Both the position numbers and the translations under genes were made by a program. Under the pieces are notes generated by a model that was given only the letters and a program-made list of their open reading frames with translations, was not told the DNA's origin and ran no database searches. Shown piece after piece: positions 1 through 7,627 of a stretch of 21,836 nt of DNA; the first letter of the stretch is position 1, and every line of letters begins with the position of its first letter. Source of the DNA: a virus; IMG/VR virus record IMGVR_UViG_3300039159_000812, positions 1 to 21,836 of that record; one strand, 5' to 3'.

Positions 1-102
1 ACGACAGTGATCTTAGAGGCCGCGATCCTGCAGAGGGTGTTGGAAGCCCATGTCAGACAGCACCTCGACGACCTCGCCGATCTCCGCGTCAGCCTCGGAT
101 AG
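1..102 (+). CDS. possible 3' end of an upstream gene (partial)
   Basis: Frame 1 is open from the first base to a TAG at 100-102. It would encode a 33-residue C-terminus ending in EAHVRQHLDDLADLRVSLG, a plausible helical tail. The codons are mostly G/C-ending, like the rest of the window. If real, it overlaps the start of the terminase gene in another frame by 53 bases. By position it could be a small terminase subunit or an unknown protein, but no domain can be seen. An open run of 34 codons can occur by chance in GC-rich DNA, so this is tentative. Confidence 0.35.
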   Translation, partial: TTVILEAAILQRVLEAHVRQHLDDLADLRVSLG

Positions 103-2089
103 TGATGACCTGACCGCAGACCTCGACCTTGGCTTTGACGGGGCCGAGGACATCCTGGGCTCCTGGCGCAAGGGGATGCGCCCCGATCCGGACCTGACGG
201 TGTCGGAATGGGCGGATCAACACCGCTGGCTGTCTTCGCGTGGTGCGGCCGAACCGGGCCGCTATCGCACTGCCCGTGCGCCCTACCTGCGCGAGATCAT
301 GGATGCGCTGTCGCCGCGGCACCCGGCGCAGCGGATCACCTTCATGAAAGCGGCGCAGGTCGGCGCGACCGAGGCGGGCAACAACTGGATCGGCTTTGTC
401 ATCCATCATGCGCCGGGGCCGATGCTGGCGGTGCTGCCATCCCTGGAACTGGCCAAGCGCACCTCACGCGGGCGGCTCGATCCGCTGATTTCTGATTCCC
501 CGGCGCTGCGCGAGAGGGTCAACCCTGCCCGGTCGCGCGACGCAGGCAATTCGATGCTGTCGAAGGAGTTTCCTGGCGGCATCCTCGTGCTGACCGGGGC
601 GAACAGCGCCACCGGACTGCGGTCGATGCCAGCGCGCTACATCTTTCTCGACGAGGTCGACGCGTATCCAGCCTCGGCCGACGAGGAAGGCGATCCGGTC
701 ACACTGGCCGAAGCCCGGACCACCACCTTTTCCCATCGGCGCAAGGTGTTCATGGTCTCGACCCCCACGATCCGGGGGTTGTCCCGCATTGAACGGGAGT
801 TTGATGCCAGCGATCAGCGCCGGTACTTCGTGCCCTGCCCGCATTGCGGGGCGATGCAGTGGCTGCAGTTTGAACGCCTGCGCTGGGACAAGGGGCGGCC
901 AGACACCGCCGCCTATCACTGCGAGGGCTGCGAGCGCCCCATCGCCGAGCATCACAAGACGCGGATGCTGGAACAGGGCGAATGGCGGGCGACGGCGGTA
1001 TCGGCCGATCCCCACTCCATCGGCTTCCACATCTCGGCGCTCTATTCGCCGCTGGGCTGGAAAAGCTGGCAGCAGGTCGCCCGCGAATGGCTGGCGGCGC
1101 AAGGCTCGGAGGCAATGCTGCGCGTCGCGCGCAACACCCTGCTGGGCGAGACGTGGGTGGAGTCGGGCGAAGCCCCTGAGTGGCAGCGGCTGGCCGAGCG
1201 CCGCGAAACCTACGCAGGCGTGCAGATCCCCGTCGGCGGTCTGTTCCTGACCGCTGGCGTCGATGTGCAAAAGGACCGGATCGAGGTCGATGTATGGGCC
1301 TGGGGCCGGGGTTTGGAAAGCTGGCTGGTCGATCACATCGTGATTGCCGGTGGCCCTGACGATCCGGCCTGCTGGGACAAACTCACCGCGTTGCTCGGTC
1401 GGACATGGGCTTGCGCTAATGGCGCGGTGATGCTGATCGGCAAGCTGGCCATCGACACCGGTTATGAAGCGCCCGCCGTTTACGCTTGGGCGCGCAAGCA
1501 GGGGTTCGACCAGGTCGCGCCGATCAAGGGTCTGGAAGGGTTCAACCGCGCCACGCCGGTGTCGGGGCCGACCTTCGTCGACGCGACCATCGGCGGCAAA
1601 CGTCTGCGCCGGGGCGCGCGCCTGTGGTCGGTGGCCACGGCCACCTTCAAAACCGAAACCTACCGCTTCCTGCGGCTGGAACGCCCCTCGGACGAAGACC
1701 GGGCGCTGGGCGTGCTGGACGCCCCTGGCACCGTGCATCTGCCAGATTGGATTGACACCGAATGGCTGAAGCAGCTGGTGGCCGAGCAGCTGGTGACCGT
1801 GCGCAACAAGCGCGGCTACGCCCACCAGGAATGGCAGAAGATGCGCGAGCGCAACGAGGCGCTGGACACCCGGGTCTATGCCCGGGCAGCGGCCTGGATC
1901 ATGGGCGCAGATCGTTGGGACGAGGCGACCTGGCGGCGGCTGGAAGCGCAGGCCGGGGTGGAAACCCGACCGGCAACAGAACCGGTCACGCCGGTAGAAC
2001 CAGCCGCACCCGCCCCGCCCAAGGCAGGAACACCAACAACGCCACGGCGCAAACGCCGGGCTTACACACCGAACTTCATGAGGGACTGA
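50..2089 (+). CDS. terL: phage terminase large subunit, lambda GpA type
   Basis: This is the ATP-driven DNA packaging motor with the nuclease that cuts concatemeric DNA at the portal. It has 679 residues, against 641 for lambda gpA. A lambda-like, non-classical Walker A region lies around residues 99-111 (MKAAQVGATEAGN), and Walker B is YIFLDEVDAY at about 197-206 with D201/E202. A zinc-ribbon-like insert has CPHC (263-266) and CEGC (291-294). The nuclease half carries acidic residues in GVDVQKDRIEVDV (D405, about 403-415) and AIDTGYEAP (D469). The first 35 residues are Ser/Thr/Asp-rich. The next in-frame ATG is at 176, and an in-frame TGA at 8-10 limits extension. GGAAG at 42-46 is a short-spaced ribosome site. 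The motor and nuclease half is clear; the N-terminus is less certain because it may overlap an upstream gene. Confidence 0.95.
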   Translation: MSDSTSTTSPISASASDSDDLTADLDLGFDGAEDILGSWRKGMRPDPDLTVSEWADQHRWLSSRGAAEPGRYRTARAPYLREIMDALSPRHPAQRITFMKAAQVGATEAGNNWIGFVIHHAPGPMLAVLPSLELAKRTSRGRLDPLISDSPALRERVNPARSRDAGNSMLSKEFPGGILVLTGANSATGLRSMPARYIFLDEVDAYPASADEEGDPVTLAEARTTTFSHRRKVFMVSTPTIRGLSRIEREFDASDQRRYFVPCPHCGAMQWLQFERLRWDKGRPDTAAYHCEGCERPIAEHHKTRMLEQGEWRATAVSADPHSIGFHISALYSPLGWKSWQQVAREWLAAQGSEAMLRVARNTLLGETWVESGEAPEWQRLAERRETYAGVQIPVGGLFLTAGVDVQKDRIEVDVWAWGRGLESWLVDHIVIAGGPDDPACWDKLTALLGRTWACANGAVMLIGKLAIDTGYEAPAVYAWARKQGFDQVAPIKGLEGFNRATPVSGPTFVDATIGGKRLRRGARLWSVATATFKTETYRFLRLERPSDEDRALGVLDAPGTVHLPDWIDTEWLKQLVAEQLVTVRNKRGYAHQEWQKMRERNEALDTRVYARAAAWIMGADRWDEATWRRLEAQAGVETRPATEPVTPVEPAAPAPPKAGTPTTPRRKRRAYTPNFMRD

Positions 2090-2090
2090 G

Positions 2091-2306
2091 ATGGATCTGG
2101 AACGGATGCGCGCGCTGTTGGCCGCACTGCAGGAGGCCCGTTACGCGGGCGTCCGGTCGGTCAGCTATGACGGAAAATCGATCAACTATGGGTCGGACGC
2201 GGAGCTAGCGAACGCCATCGCCGATCTGGAAACACGGATTGCCACGGCCACATCCGGCACTCCGCGTCGTCGGCGCTGGGGCACTGTTGCGTCAAAAGGT
2301 CTGTGA
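2091..2306 (+). CDS. gpW-like head-tail joining protein
   Basis: This small protein (71 residues; lambda gpW has 68) lies between terminase and portal, exactly where lambda W sits. gpW-family proteins bind beneath the portal after packaging and prepare the head for tail attachment. The sequence has an N-terminal helix (ERMRALLAALQEARYAG), a beta-hairpin-like stretch (VRSVSYDGKSINYGS), a second helix (AELANAIADLETRIA) and a basic tail (RRRRW), matching the alpha-beta-beta-alpha layout of gpW. The ATG lies one base after the terminase stop, and the portal gene starts four bases after its own stop, so coupled translation is likely. The call rests on size, layout and position. Confidence 0.85.
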   Translation: MDLERMRALLAALQEARYAGVRSVSYDGKSINYGSDAELANAIADLETRIATATSGTPRRRRWGTVASKGL

Positions 2307-2309
2307 TCC

Positions 2310-3806
2310 ATGGCGTTCGAGGCATTCCGGCAGCGCATCGGCAGCATCATCGGCGGGTTCGATGCCGCGCAGGCTCACCGACGGCTTCGGGGTTTCCGCG
2401 CCAGCCGCGCCCATGTGAACACGCTGATCGCGGCTTCCGGCGACACCATCACCGCCCGCGCCCGCTGGCTGGTGCGCAACAATGGCTATGCCGCCAATGC
2501 GGTGGAGAGTTTCGCCAGCAATGTGGTGGGCGATGGGATCAAACCATCTTCAACCATCGCTGACGCGGCCAAGAAGGAAGAGTTGCAGGCGCTATGGCTC
2601 GCCTGGACCGATGATGCCGATGCCGAGGGGCTGACCGATTTCTACGGCCTGCAGCGCCGGGCCGCACGCGAGGTGTTCCTGTCGGGCGAGGTCTTCATTC
2701 GCATCCGGCCGCGCCGGGCCGAGGACGGTCTGACTGTTCCGCTTCAGTTGCAGATGCTACCCGCCGAAATGCTGCCCTTGGACATGAACCGCACCCTATC
2801 CGGTGCCGGGCTGATCCGTCAGGGCATCGAGTTCGACAGAATCGGCCGCCGCGTGGCCTATCACTTCCTGCGCCGTCACCCCGGTGATCTGACCGATCCG
2901 GGTCTGGCAGGGGAAACGGTCCGCGTCCCGGCTGGTGATGTGATCCATGTCCTCGATCCGGTCGAGGCAGGGCAGCTGCGCGGCGTGTCCCGCTTTGCTG
3001 CCGCCATCGTCAAGCTGTTCACGCTGGACCTCTATGACGATGCCGAGCTGGAGCGGAAGAAGATCGCGGCGATGTTCGCGATGTTCATCACGTCACCTGC
3101 GCCGGAAACCCCGCTTGACCCAACCGACGAGGATCTCGAAGTCGAACCCGGCCAGGTGGTGCGGCTTGACCCCGGCGAGGACATTTCGACGCCCGCAACA
3201 CCGGATTCAGGCGGCACCTACGAGCCGTTCCAGTACCGCACCTTGCTCCAGATCGCTGCCGCGCTGGGCGTGCCCTATGGCTATCTCACCGGCGACACGG
3301 CCAAGGGGAACTTCTCCAACACGCGGATTTCGCTGATCGAGTTCCGCCGCCGGATCTCAGCCTGGCAGCATGGCGTGCTGGTGTTCCAGCTTTGCCGCGC
3401 CGTTTGGGTGCGCTGGATGGACACGGCCGTGTTGTCAGGCGCGCTGGACCTGCCCGGCTATGAAAGCCAGAGGCGGCAATATCAGGCCTGCGCCTGGCTT
3501 CCCACGAAATGGGACTGGATTGACCCGATGAAGGACGCCTCGGCCGAGATCCTGCAGATCGAGGCGGGTCTGAAGTCTCGGACACAAGCCTTGGCAGAGC
3601 GTGGGTACGACGCCGAGCAGGTCGACCGCGAAATTGCTGCCGAACGCAAACGCGAATTGGCGCTGGGCCTCGACTTCCGCCGTCCGGGATCCCCGGCGCA
3701 GGGACCGGGTGCTGCCAGTAGCAACGACGGCAAGCCTGACGACAACGCAGACGACAATGCGCCGGATGACGCTGCAGACAAATCCGACCCGAAGGATGAA
3801 CCGTGA
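2310..3806 (+). CDS. phage portal protein, lambda gpB family
   Basis: The portal is the dodecameric ring at the head vertex through which DNA enters and leaves. At 498 residues it is close to lambda gpB (533). Family-typical segments are the N-terminal LVRNNGYAANAVESFASNVVG (about 54-74), the central GDVIHVLDP ... GQLRGVSRFA region (about 209-229), and the conserved YEPFQYRTLLQIAAALGVPYGYLTGD stretch followed by NFSNTRISLIEFRRRI (about 305-350). The last 45 residues are acidic low complexity rich in Asp, Asn and Pro, probably disordered; in lambda the portal C-terminus is trimmed by the protease. Its TGA overlaps the ATG of the protease gene (TGATG). Confidence 0.95.
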   Translation: MAFEAFRQRIGSIIGGFDAAQAHRRLRGFRASRAHVNTLIAASGDTITARARWLVRNNGYAANAVESFASNVVGDGIKPSSTIADAAKKEELQALWLAWTDDADAEGLTDFYGLQRRAAREVFLSGEVFIRIRPRRAEDGLTVPLQLQMLPAEMLPLDMNRTLSGAGLIRQGIEFDRIGRRVAYHFLRRHPGDLTDPGLAGETVRVPAGDVIHVLDPVEAGQLRGVSRFAAAIVKLFTLDLYDDAELERKKIAAMFAMFITSPAPETPLDPTDEDLEVEPGQVVRLDPGEDISTPATPDSGGTYEPFQYRTLLQIAAALGVPYGYLTGDTAKGNFSNTRISLIEFRRRISAWQHGVLVFQLCRAVWVRWMDTAVLSGALDLPGYESQRRQYQACAWLPTKWDWIDPMKDASAEILQIEAGLKSRTQALAERGYDAEQVDREIAAERKRELALGLDFRRPGSPAQGPGAASSNDGKPDDNADDNAPDDAADKSDPKDEP

Positions 3807-5107
3807 TGCACCACGCGCAAATCGTCCAGCGCGCTTTCAACACGCCGTTGATGGTGGACCCGGCCAAGGCGCTGGCCTTCCTGTCCGGTCTAGGCCCGCG
3901 CATCGCCGGGCAGGAGATCACCTTCCAAGGGATTGAGGTGGAAGCCGCTGACCAGACTGCCGCCAGCCTGCCAGCCCGTGCTTCGCTTTTCAGCAACGAT
4001 CTTGCCCAGCGCCATCAGCGCAGTGGCACCCAGCCCTTCGCGGTGGTGGACGGGATTGCAGTGATCGAAATAGCGGGCACACTTGTGCACCGTGGTGCGT
4101 GGATCGGGCAATCCTCGGGCCTGACCTCCTATGAGGGGATCGCCGCTCAGCTTCAGGCGGCCTTGGCCGATCCCGGTGTGCGGGGCATTGCACTCGACAT
4201 CGACAGTTTCGGTGGCGAGGTCGCAGGGGCCTTCGATCTGTCGGATCGCATCCGCGCCGCCAGGGGGCAAAAGCCGATCCACGCGTTCGTCGCCGAACAT
4301 GCGCTATCGGCTGGCTATGTTCTGGCATCCCAGGCCGACCGGATCATCCTGCCCCGCACGGGCGCTGTCGGCAGTATCGGCGTTGTCGCACTGCACACCG
4401 ACATGAGCGGCGCCCTCGATCAAAAGGGGATCGCCGTCACGCTGATACACGCGGGATCGCACAAGATCGACGCTAACCCGTATCAGCCACTGCCAGAGGC
4501 TATCCACGACCAGATGCAGCGCGAGATGGAGGTGGTCCGCTTTCTCTTCGCCGAAACCGTCGCCGCCGGTCGCGGGGATCGGCTGACCCAAGCGGCCGCG
4601 CTAGCAACCGAAGCTGCCATCTTCCGCGGGGCCGACGCCGTCGCCGCCGGTCTGGCTGACGAACTCACCGATCCCGTCACCGCCTTCCACGCCTTCGCCG
4701 CCGCACCTCGCGGCACAACTTCCCCCAGCAGAAAGGGTCCAACGATGACCACCACGCCTGAAACTCCCGTCGAAACGCCTGCACCTGTCGCATCAGCCCC
4801 GGCAGTCCCTCCTGTCGATGCCGCCAGTTCGGCAAATCCGGCCAAGATGACCGCAGACGCCATTCGCGCCGAGGCCGCCGAGGTGGCACAAGTTTGCGCG
4901 CAGGCAGCGCGGCTGGGCGTGACCATCGACGCGGCCGACGCCGTCACGCGTGGGTTGAAACCCGAGGCCCTGCGCGCCCGGGTTCTGGCCGATCTTGCCG
5001 CCCGCAGCGATGCCGCTGGCATCATCGCGACCGCCCCGGCTGCGGCGGCCAAGGAAAGCCCCATCGTGGCGGCCGCCAAGAAAACCGCGACCGACGCCAA
5101 GCGCTGA
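3806..5107 (+). CDS. S49-family prohead protease with C-terminal scaffold domain (lambda gpC-like)
   Basis: This is a ClpP/SppA-fold serine protease of the prohead. It has 433 residues, very close to lambda gpC (439). The protease domain spans about residues 75-290. Features include DIDSFGGEVAGA (131-142), the likely nucleophile Ser168 in HALSAGYVLAS, and the likely general base Lys220 in SHKIDANPYQPL, which is the Ser-Lys dyad spacing of S49 phage proteases. From about residue 290 the sequence turns into Pro/Ala/Thr-rich linker and then an Ala-rich helical region, as in the gpC/Nu3 overlap of lambda. A GTG at 3803 is also possible. I prefer the ATG at 3806, which follows GAAGGA (3791-3796) and overlaps the portal stop by one base. 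Confidence 0.92.
   Translation: MHHAQIVQRAFNTPLMVDPAKALAFLSGLGPRIAGQEITFQGIEVEAADQTAASLPARASLFSNDLAQRHQRSGTQPFAVVDGIAVIEIAGTLVHRGAWIGQSSGLTSYEGIAAQLQAALADPGVRGIALDIDSFGGEVAGAFDLSDRIRAARGQKPIHAFVAEHALSAGYVLASQADRIILPRTGAVGSIGVVALHTDMSGALDQKGIAVTLIHAGSHKIDANPYQPLPEAIHDQMQREMEVVRFLFAETVAAGRGDRLTQAAALATEAAIFRGADAVAAGLADELTDPVTAFHAFAAAPRGTTSPSRKGPTMTTTPETPVETPAPVASAPAVPPVDAASSANPAKMTADAIRAEAAEVAQVCAQAARLGVTIDAADAVTRGLKPEALRARVLADLAARSDAAGIIATAPAAAAKESPIVAAAKKTATDAKR
4731..4747 (+). promoter_or_regulatory. internal ribosome-binding site and start for the scaffold
   Basis: GAAAGGG followed by seven bases and ATG, in frame inside the protease gene. It lies at the junction between the catalytic domain and the scaffold-like tail, so it probably drives separate scaffold production. 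Confidence 0.6.
4745..5107 (+). CDS. nested scaffold protein (Nu3-like), internal start in the protease gene
   Basis: In lambda, Nu3 scaffold is translated from an internal start inside gene C, in the same frame. The same design is visible here. An in-frame ATG at 4745 follows a good ribosome site, GAAAGGG at 4731-4737, with a 7-base gap. It sits exactly where the protease domain ends and the low-complexity linker begins. The product would be 120 residues: a Thr/Pro/Ala-rich start (MTTTPETPVETPAP) and then an Ala-rich, probably helical segment containing MTADAIRAEAAEVAQVCAQAARLGV and a basic C-terminus (KKTATDAKR) for capsid contact. The role is inferred from lambda and from position; no homology was tested. 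Confidence 0.65.
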   Translation: MTTTPETPVETPAPVASAPAVPPVDAASSANPAKMTADAIRAEAAEVAQVCAQAARLGVTIDAADAVTRGLKPEALRARVLADLAARSDAAGIIATAPAAAAKESPIVAAAKKTATDAKR

Positions 5108-5160
5108 GCCAGCGCGTACTTCGACCACCTTCCCCTCCCCCAAATCATGGAGACTGACCA

Positions 5161-5541
5161 ATGCCCGTCCTGACGGAACCGCCCAGCATGGGCGATGTCC
5201 TCAAATATGAGGTCAACCCGAACTACACCCGCGAGGTGATCACGCTGCTGATCGGCACCAACTATCCCTCCGGTGCAGTCCTTGGCCGCATCACCGCCAG
5301 TGGCAAATACACCCTGTCCGCCGCAACCGGCGCCGATGGCTCGCAGGTCGCCGTCGCAGTGCTGCTCTATCCGGTGAACGCCACGCTGGCGGATGCGGTC
5401 GGCATCGTGTTGGTCCGTGGCCCCTCGATCGTGTCGCGCGCAGGACTTGCCTATGAGGGCACCGTCAACGACGGGGCCGAGATCACCGCCAAGATCGGCC
5501 AACTCGCCGCCGTCGGCATCATCGCCCGCGACGGCGTCTGA
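5161..5541 (+). CDS. head decoration protein, lambda gpD-like
   Basis: Decoration proteins sit as trimers on the outside of the expanded capsid and stabilise it against packed DNA. This one has 126 residues (lambda gpD 110). It starts MPVLTEPPSMGDVLKYEVNPNYTREVITL, and the GDVLKYE region plus the following beta-rich body (GAVLGRITASGKYTLS, AVLLYPVNATLA, YEGTVNDGAEITAKIGQL) is typical of the head-decoration family. It lies directly between the protease/scaffold gene and the major capsid gene, as in lambda. GGAG at 5149-5152 precedes the ATG by eight bases. Confidence 0.9.
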   Translation: MPVLTEPPSMGDVLKYEVNPNYTREVITLLIGTNYPSGAVLGRITASGKYTLSAATGADGSQVAVAVLLYPVNATLADAVGIVLVRGPSIVSRAGLAYEGTVNDGAEITAKIGQLAAVGIIARDGV

Positions 5542-5586
5542 CGCGCCGCTTCTGCCCCCTTCCACATCCTTTCTTCGGAGCACCCC

Positions 5587-6609
5587 ATGACCATAGTTCG
5601 CAATCCCTTTGACGCTGGCGGTTACTCGCTGGCCGAGATGACGCAGGCCATCAACATCCTGCCCAACCTTTACACCCGCCTTGGCCAGATCGGCCTGTTC
5701 CGCTTCGAAGGCGTCAGCCAGCGGTCGGTCATCATCGAGCAATACGAGGGCGTGCTGAACCTGCTGCCCTCCGTCCCCCTCGGCGGCCCCTCCACTGTCG
5801 GCACCCGCGAGGGGCGGTCGATGCGCAGCTTCGCGCTGCCGTGGATCCCGCATGATGACGTGATCCTGCCCGGCGATATTCAGGGCCAACCCGCGCTGGG
5901 CGTGTTCGATGGCGCTGACCCGCTGGTCGAAGTGATGAACCGCAAGCTGCAGCTGATGCGGCGCAAGCATGCCCAGACCCGCGAATACATGGAGATGAAT
6001 GCCCTGCGCGGCATCGTGAAGGATGGGGCCGGGACCACGCTCTACAATTACTTCACTGAATTCGGCCTTGCGCAGATCTCGGTGGATTTCTTGCTGGGCA
6101 CAGCGGGTACCCTTGTCCAAAGCAAGGTGCGCGAGGTTTTGCGGGCAATCGAAGACAACCTCCTCGGCGAAAGCATGTCGGATGTGCATGCCCTCGTCAG
6201 CCGGGAATTCTTCGACAAGCTGATCGCGCACCCCAAAACGGAAGAAGCCTACAAGTTCTACGCGGCCACCGGCGCGCAGCCCCTGCGTCAGGACGTGCGC
6301 CGCAACTTCCCCTTCGCGGGCATCGTGTTCGAGGAGTATTCGGGCACCGTCACCCTGTCGACCAAGACCACCGAACGGCTGGTTCCGGCCAGCGAGGGCA
6401 TCGCGTTCCCGCTGGGCACGATGGACACCTTCACCACCTACGGCGGCCCGGCCAACCTGCTCGAGGCGGCCAACACGATGGGGCTGCCGCTCTACGCCCG
6501 CCAGCACCTCGACGAAAAGGGCCGCTGGATCGACCTGATGACGGAAGCCTCGATCCTGCCGGTGAACAAGCGACCGCGCATCGCGATCCGCATCCACACT
6601 TCGAACTGA
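5587..6609 (+). CDS. major capsid protein, lambda gpE family
   Basis: This is the main shell protein of the head, with an HK97 fold. It has 340 residues, almost exactly the length of lambda gpE (341). Family-typical stretches are an N-terminal PFDAGGYSLAEMTQAINILP, the mid-section LPWIPHDDVILPGDIQG, the helix-rich RRKHAQTREYMEMNALRGIVKD, and near the C-terminus VPASEGIAFPLGTMDTFTTYGGPAN followed by YARQHLDEKGRWIDLMTEAS and the terminal KRPRIAIRIHTS. It is preceded by CGGAG at 5576-5580. The 45-base gap after the decoration gene shows no hairpin. Confidence 0.95.
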   Translation: MTIVRNPFDAGGYSLAEMTQAINILPNLYTRLGQIGLFRFEGVSQRSVIIEQYEGVLNLLPSVPLGGPSTVGTREGRSMRSFALPWIPHDDVILPGDIQGQPALGVFDGADPLVEVMNRKLQLMRRKHAQTREYMEMNALRGIVKDGAGTTLYNYFTEFGLAQISVDFLLGTAGTLVQSKVREVLRAIEDNLLGESMSDVHALVSREFFDKLIAHPKTEEAYKFYAATGAQPLRQDVRRNFPFAGIVFEEYSGTVTLSTKTTERLVPASEGIAFPLGTMDTFTTYGGPANLLEAANTMGLPLYARQHLDEKGRWIDLMTEASILPVNKRPRIAIRIHTSN

Positions 6610-6621
6610 CGGGCGCTTCCC

Positions 6622-6936
6622 ATGACCGTCTTCGCCGCCTCCATGGACCGTATCTACGCCAACCCGTCCATGGCGGCGGCCGCTGTTTGGATTTCCGCCA
6701 CCACCTCCGAGGAATGCCCCATCCGCGTGATCCGCCGCGCCCCGGACCGCATCACCGAGTTTGGCGCTGGGCGGTTTGTCAGCGACAGCATGATGGTGGA
6801 CGTCCGCGTCTCCGACCTCCCCGATCCCCGACCCGGCGATCTGATCGTTATCGGGACCGACAGCTTCACCATTCAGGGCGAACCCACCCGTGACCGGGAA
6901 CGCTTGGTCTGGTCGCTCGACCTGCGGCCATCATGA
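6622..6936 (+). CDS. head-tail attachment protein, lambda FII-like
   Basis: This 104-residue protein follows the major capsid gene at the position of lambda FII (117 residues). FII-type proteins cap the connector and form the surface to which the finished tail binds. The mostly beta sequence (CPIRVIRRAPDR, MMVDVRVSDLPDPRPGDLIVIGTDSFTIQGEPTRDRERLVWSLDL) fits the small beta-barrel of this family, with a GD-[LI]-I...F.I.GEP..D..R..W pattern near the C-terminus. The ATG follows GACGGG. Its stop overlaps the next ATG (ATGA at 6933-6936), so translation is probably coupled. The evidence is fold pattern, size and position. Confidence 0.8.
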   Translation: MTVFAASMDRIYANPSMAAAAVWISATTSEECPIRVIRRAPDRITEFGAGRFVSDSMMVDVRVSDLPDPRPGDLIVIGTDSFTIQGEPTRDRERLVWSLDLRPS

Positions 6937-7565
6937 AGTTAAAAGTCCAGTTCGATCCGGACCTCGTCGCGCTGATGCAGGCCGAAATCGCCGCTGGTGA
7001 AAAGGCAGTGTCCGCCGCCATGCACGAGGCAGGCACCTCCCTGAAATCCGCGTGGCGTAGCCAGATCACCGGCGCGGGCCTTGGCACCCGGCTCGGCAAC
7101 TCTATCCGCCTCGCCAGCTTCCCCAAATCCGGCGAGAGCCTGAACGCCGCGGCTCTCGTCTGGTCGAACGCCCCGGTCATCATCGGCGCGCATGATACCG
7201 GCCCGCTGGTCCGGTCCAAGGATGGGTTCTGGCTGGCGATCCCCACTCCAGCGGCAGGCAAGAGCACCAAAGGCGGGCGGATCACCCCTGGCGAATGGGA
7301 ACGCCGCACGGGGTTGCGCCTGCGGTTCATCTACCGCCGTCGGGGGCCCAGCCTCCTGGTCGCCGAAGGGCGGCTGAATTCGAAAGGCCGGGCCGTCGCG
7401 TCAAAATCCAAGACCGGGCGCGGCGTGGCAACTGTGCCGATCTTCCTGCTCGTTCCGCAGGTCAAACTGCGCAAACGGCTGGATCTGGCGCGGGATGCGG
7501 AACGGGCGGTGGGAGGCGTGCCGGGATTGATCGTGGCAAAGTGGGTGGATGGAAAGCTGACCTGA
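6933..7565 (+). CDS. DUF6441-like head-tail/tail completion protein
   Basis: This 210-residue protein sits at the place of lambda gpZ or HK97 gp10-type tail completion proteins. It has an N-terminal helical region (DPDLVALMQAEIAAGEKAVSAAMHEA followed by LKSAWRSQITGAG), a central part containing SNAPVIIGAHDTGPLVRSKDGFWLAIPTPAAG, and a basic C-terminal half (LRLRFIYRRRGPSLLVAEGRLN, then a Lys/Arg-rich stretch and KLRKRLDL). I recognise it as DUF6441, a family common in phages and prophages of Rhodobacterales, but the molecular role is not established from sequence. The likely job, inferred from position only, is joining head and tail. It overlaps the previous gene by four bases. It is the last plus-strand gene before the inverted cargo gene. 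Confidence 0.7.
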   Translation: MKLKVQFDPDLVALMQAEIAAGEKAVSAAMHEAGTSLKSAWRSQITGAGLGTRLGNSIRLASFPKSGESLNAAALVWSNAPVIIGAHDTGPLVRSKDGFWLAIPTPAAGKSTKGGRITPGEWERRTGLRLRFIYRRRGPSLLVAEGRLNSKGRAVASKSKTGRGVATVPIFLLVPQVKLRKRLDLARDAERAVGGVPGLIVAKWVDGKLT

Positions 7566-7577
7566 CGTCTGCTATGC

Positions 7578-7614
7578 GGACGAAGCCGTCATCCTGTTCT
7601 GGGACAGCTTCGCC
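7578..7614. other. imperfect hairpin between convergent genes
   Basis: Bases 7578-7586 (GGACGAAGC) pair with 7607-7614 (GCTTCGCC), giving eight pairs with one bulged A and a 20-base loop. It lies in the 62-base gap where the DUF6441-like gene and the opposite-strand VOC gene converge, where a two-way terminator would be expected. No T-run follows on either strand, so it is a weak terminator candidate at best. Confidence 0.25.
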
Positions 7615-7627
7615 ATTGTGCAAAAGT

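Noticed and set aside
464-1825. Long minus-strand open frame (453 codons) opposite the terminase
   Set aside because: Shadow frame from GC-rich codon bias; the plus-strand terminase has clear motifs throughout and the minus translation shows no domain.
5542-5586. Terminator or promoter between decoration and capsid genes
   Set aside because: Pyrimidine-rich with a good ribosome site, but no inverted repeat or promoter boxes were visible.
4483-6597. Very long minus-strand open frame (704 codons) opposite protease, decoration and capsid genes
   Set aside because: It covers three well-supported plus-strand genes and their gaps, and reads as His/Arg/Ala-rich sequence without motifs; an artefact of third-position GC.
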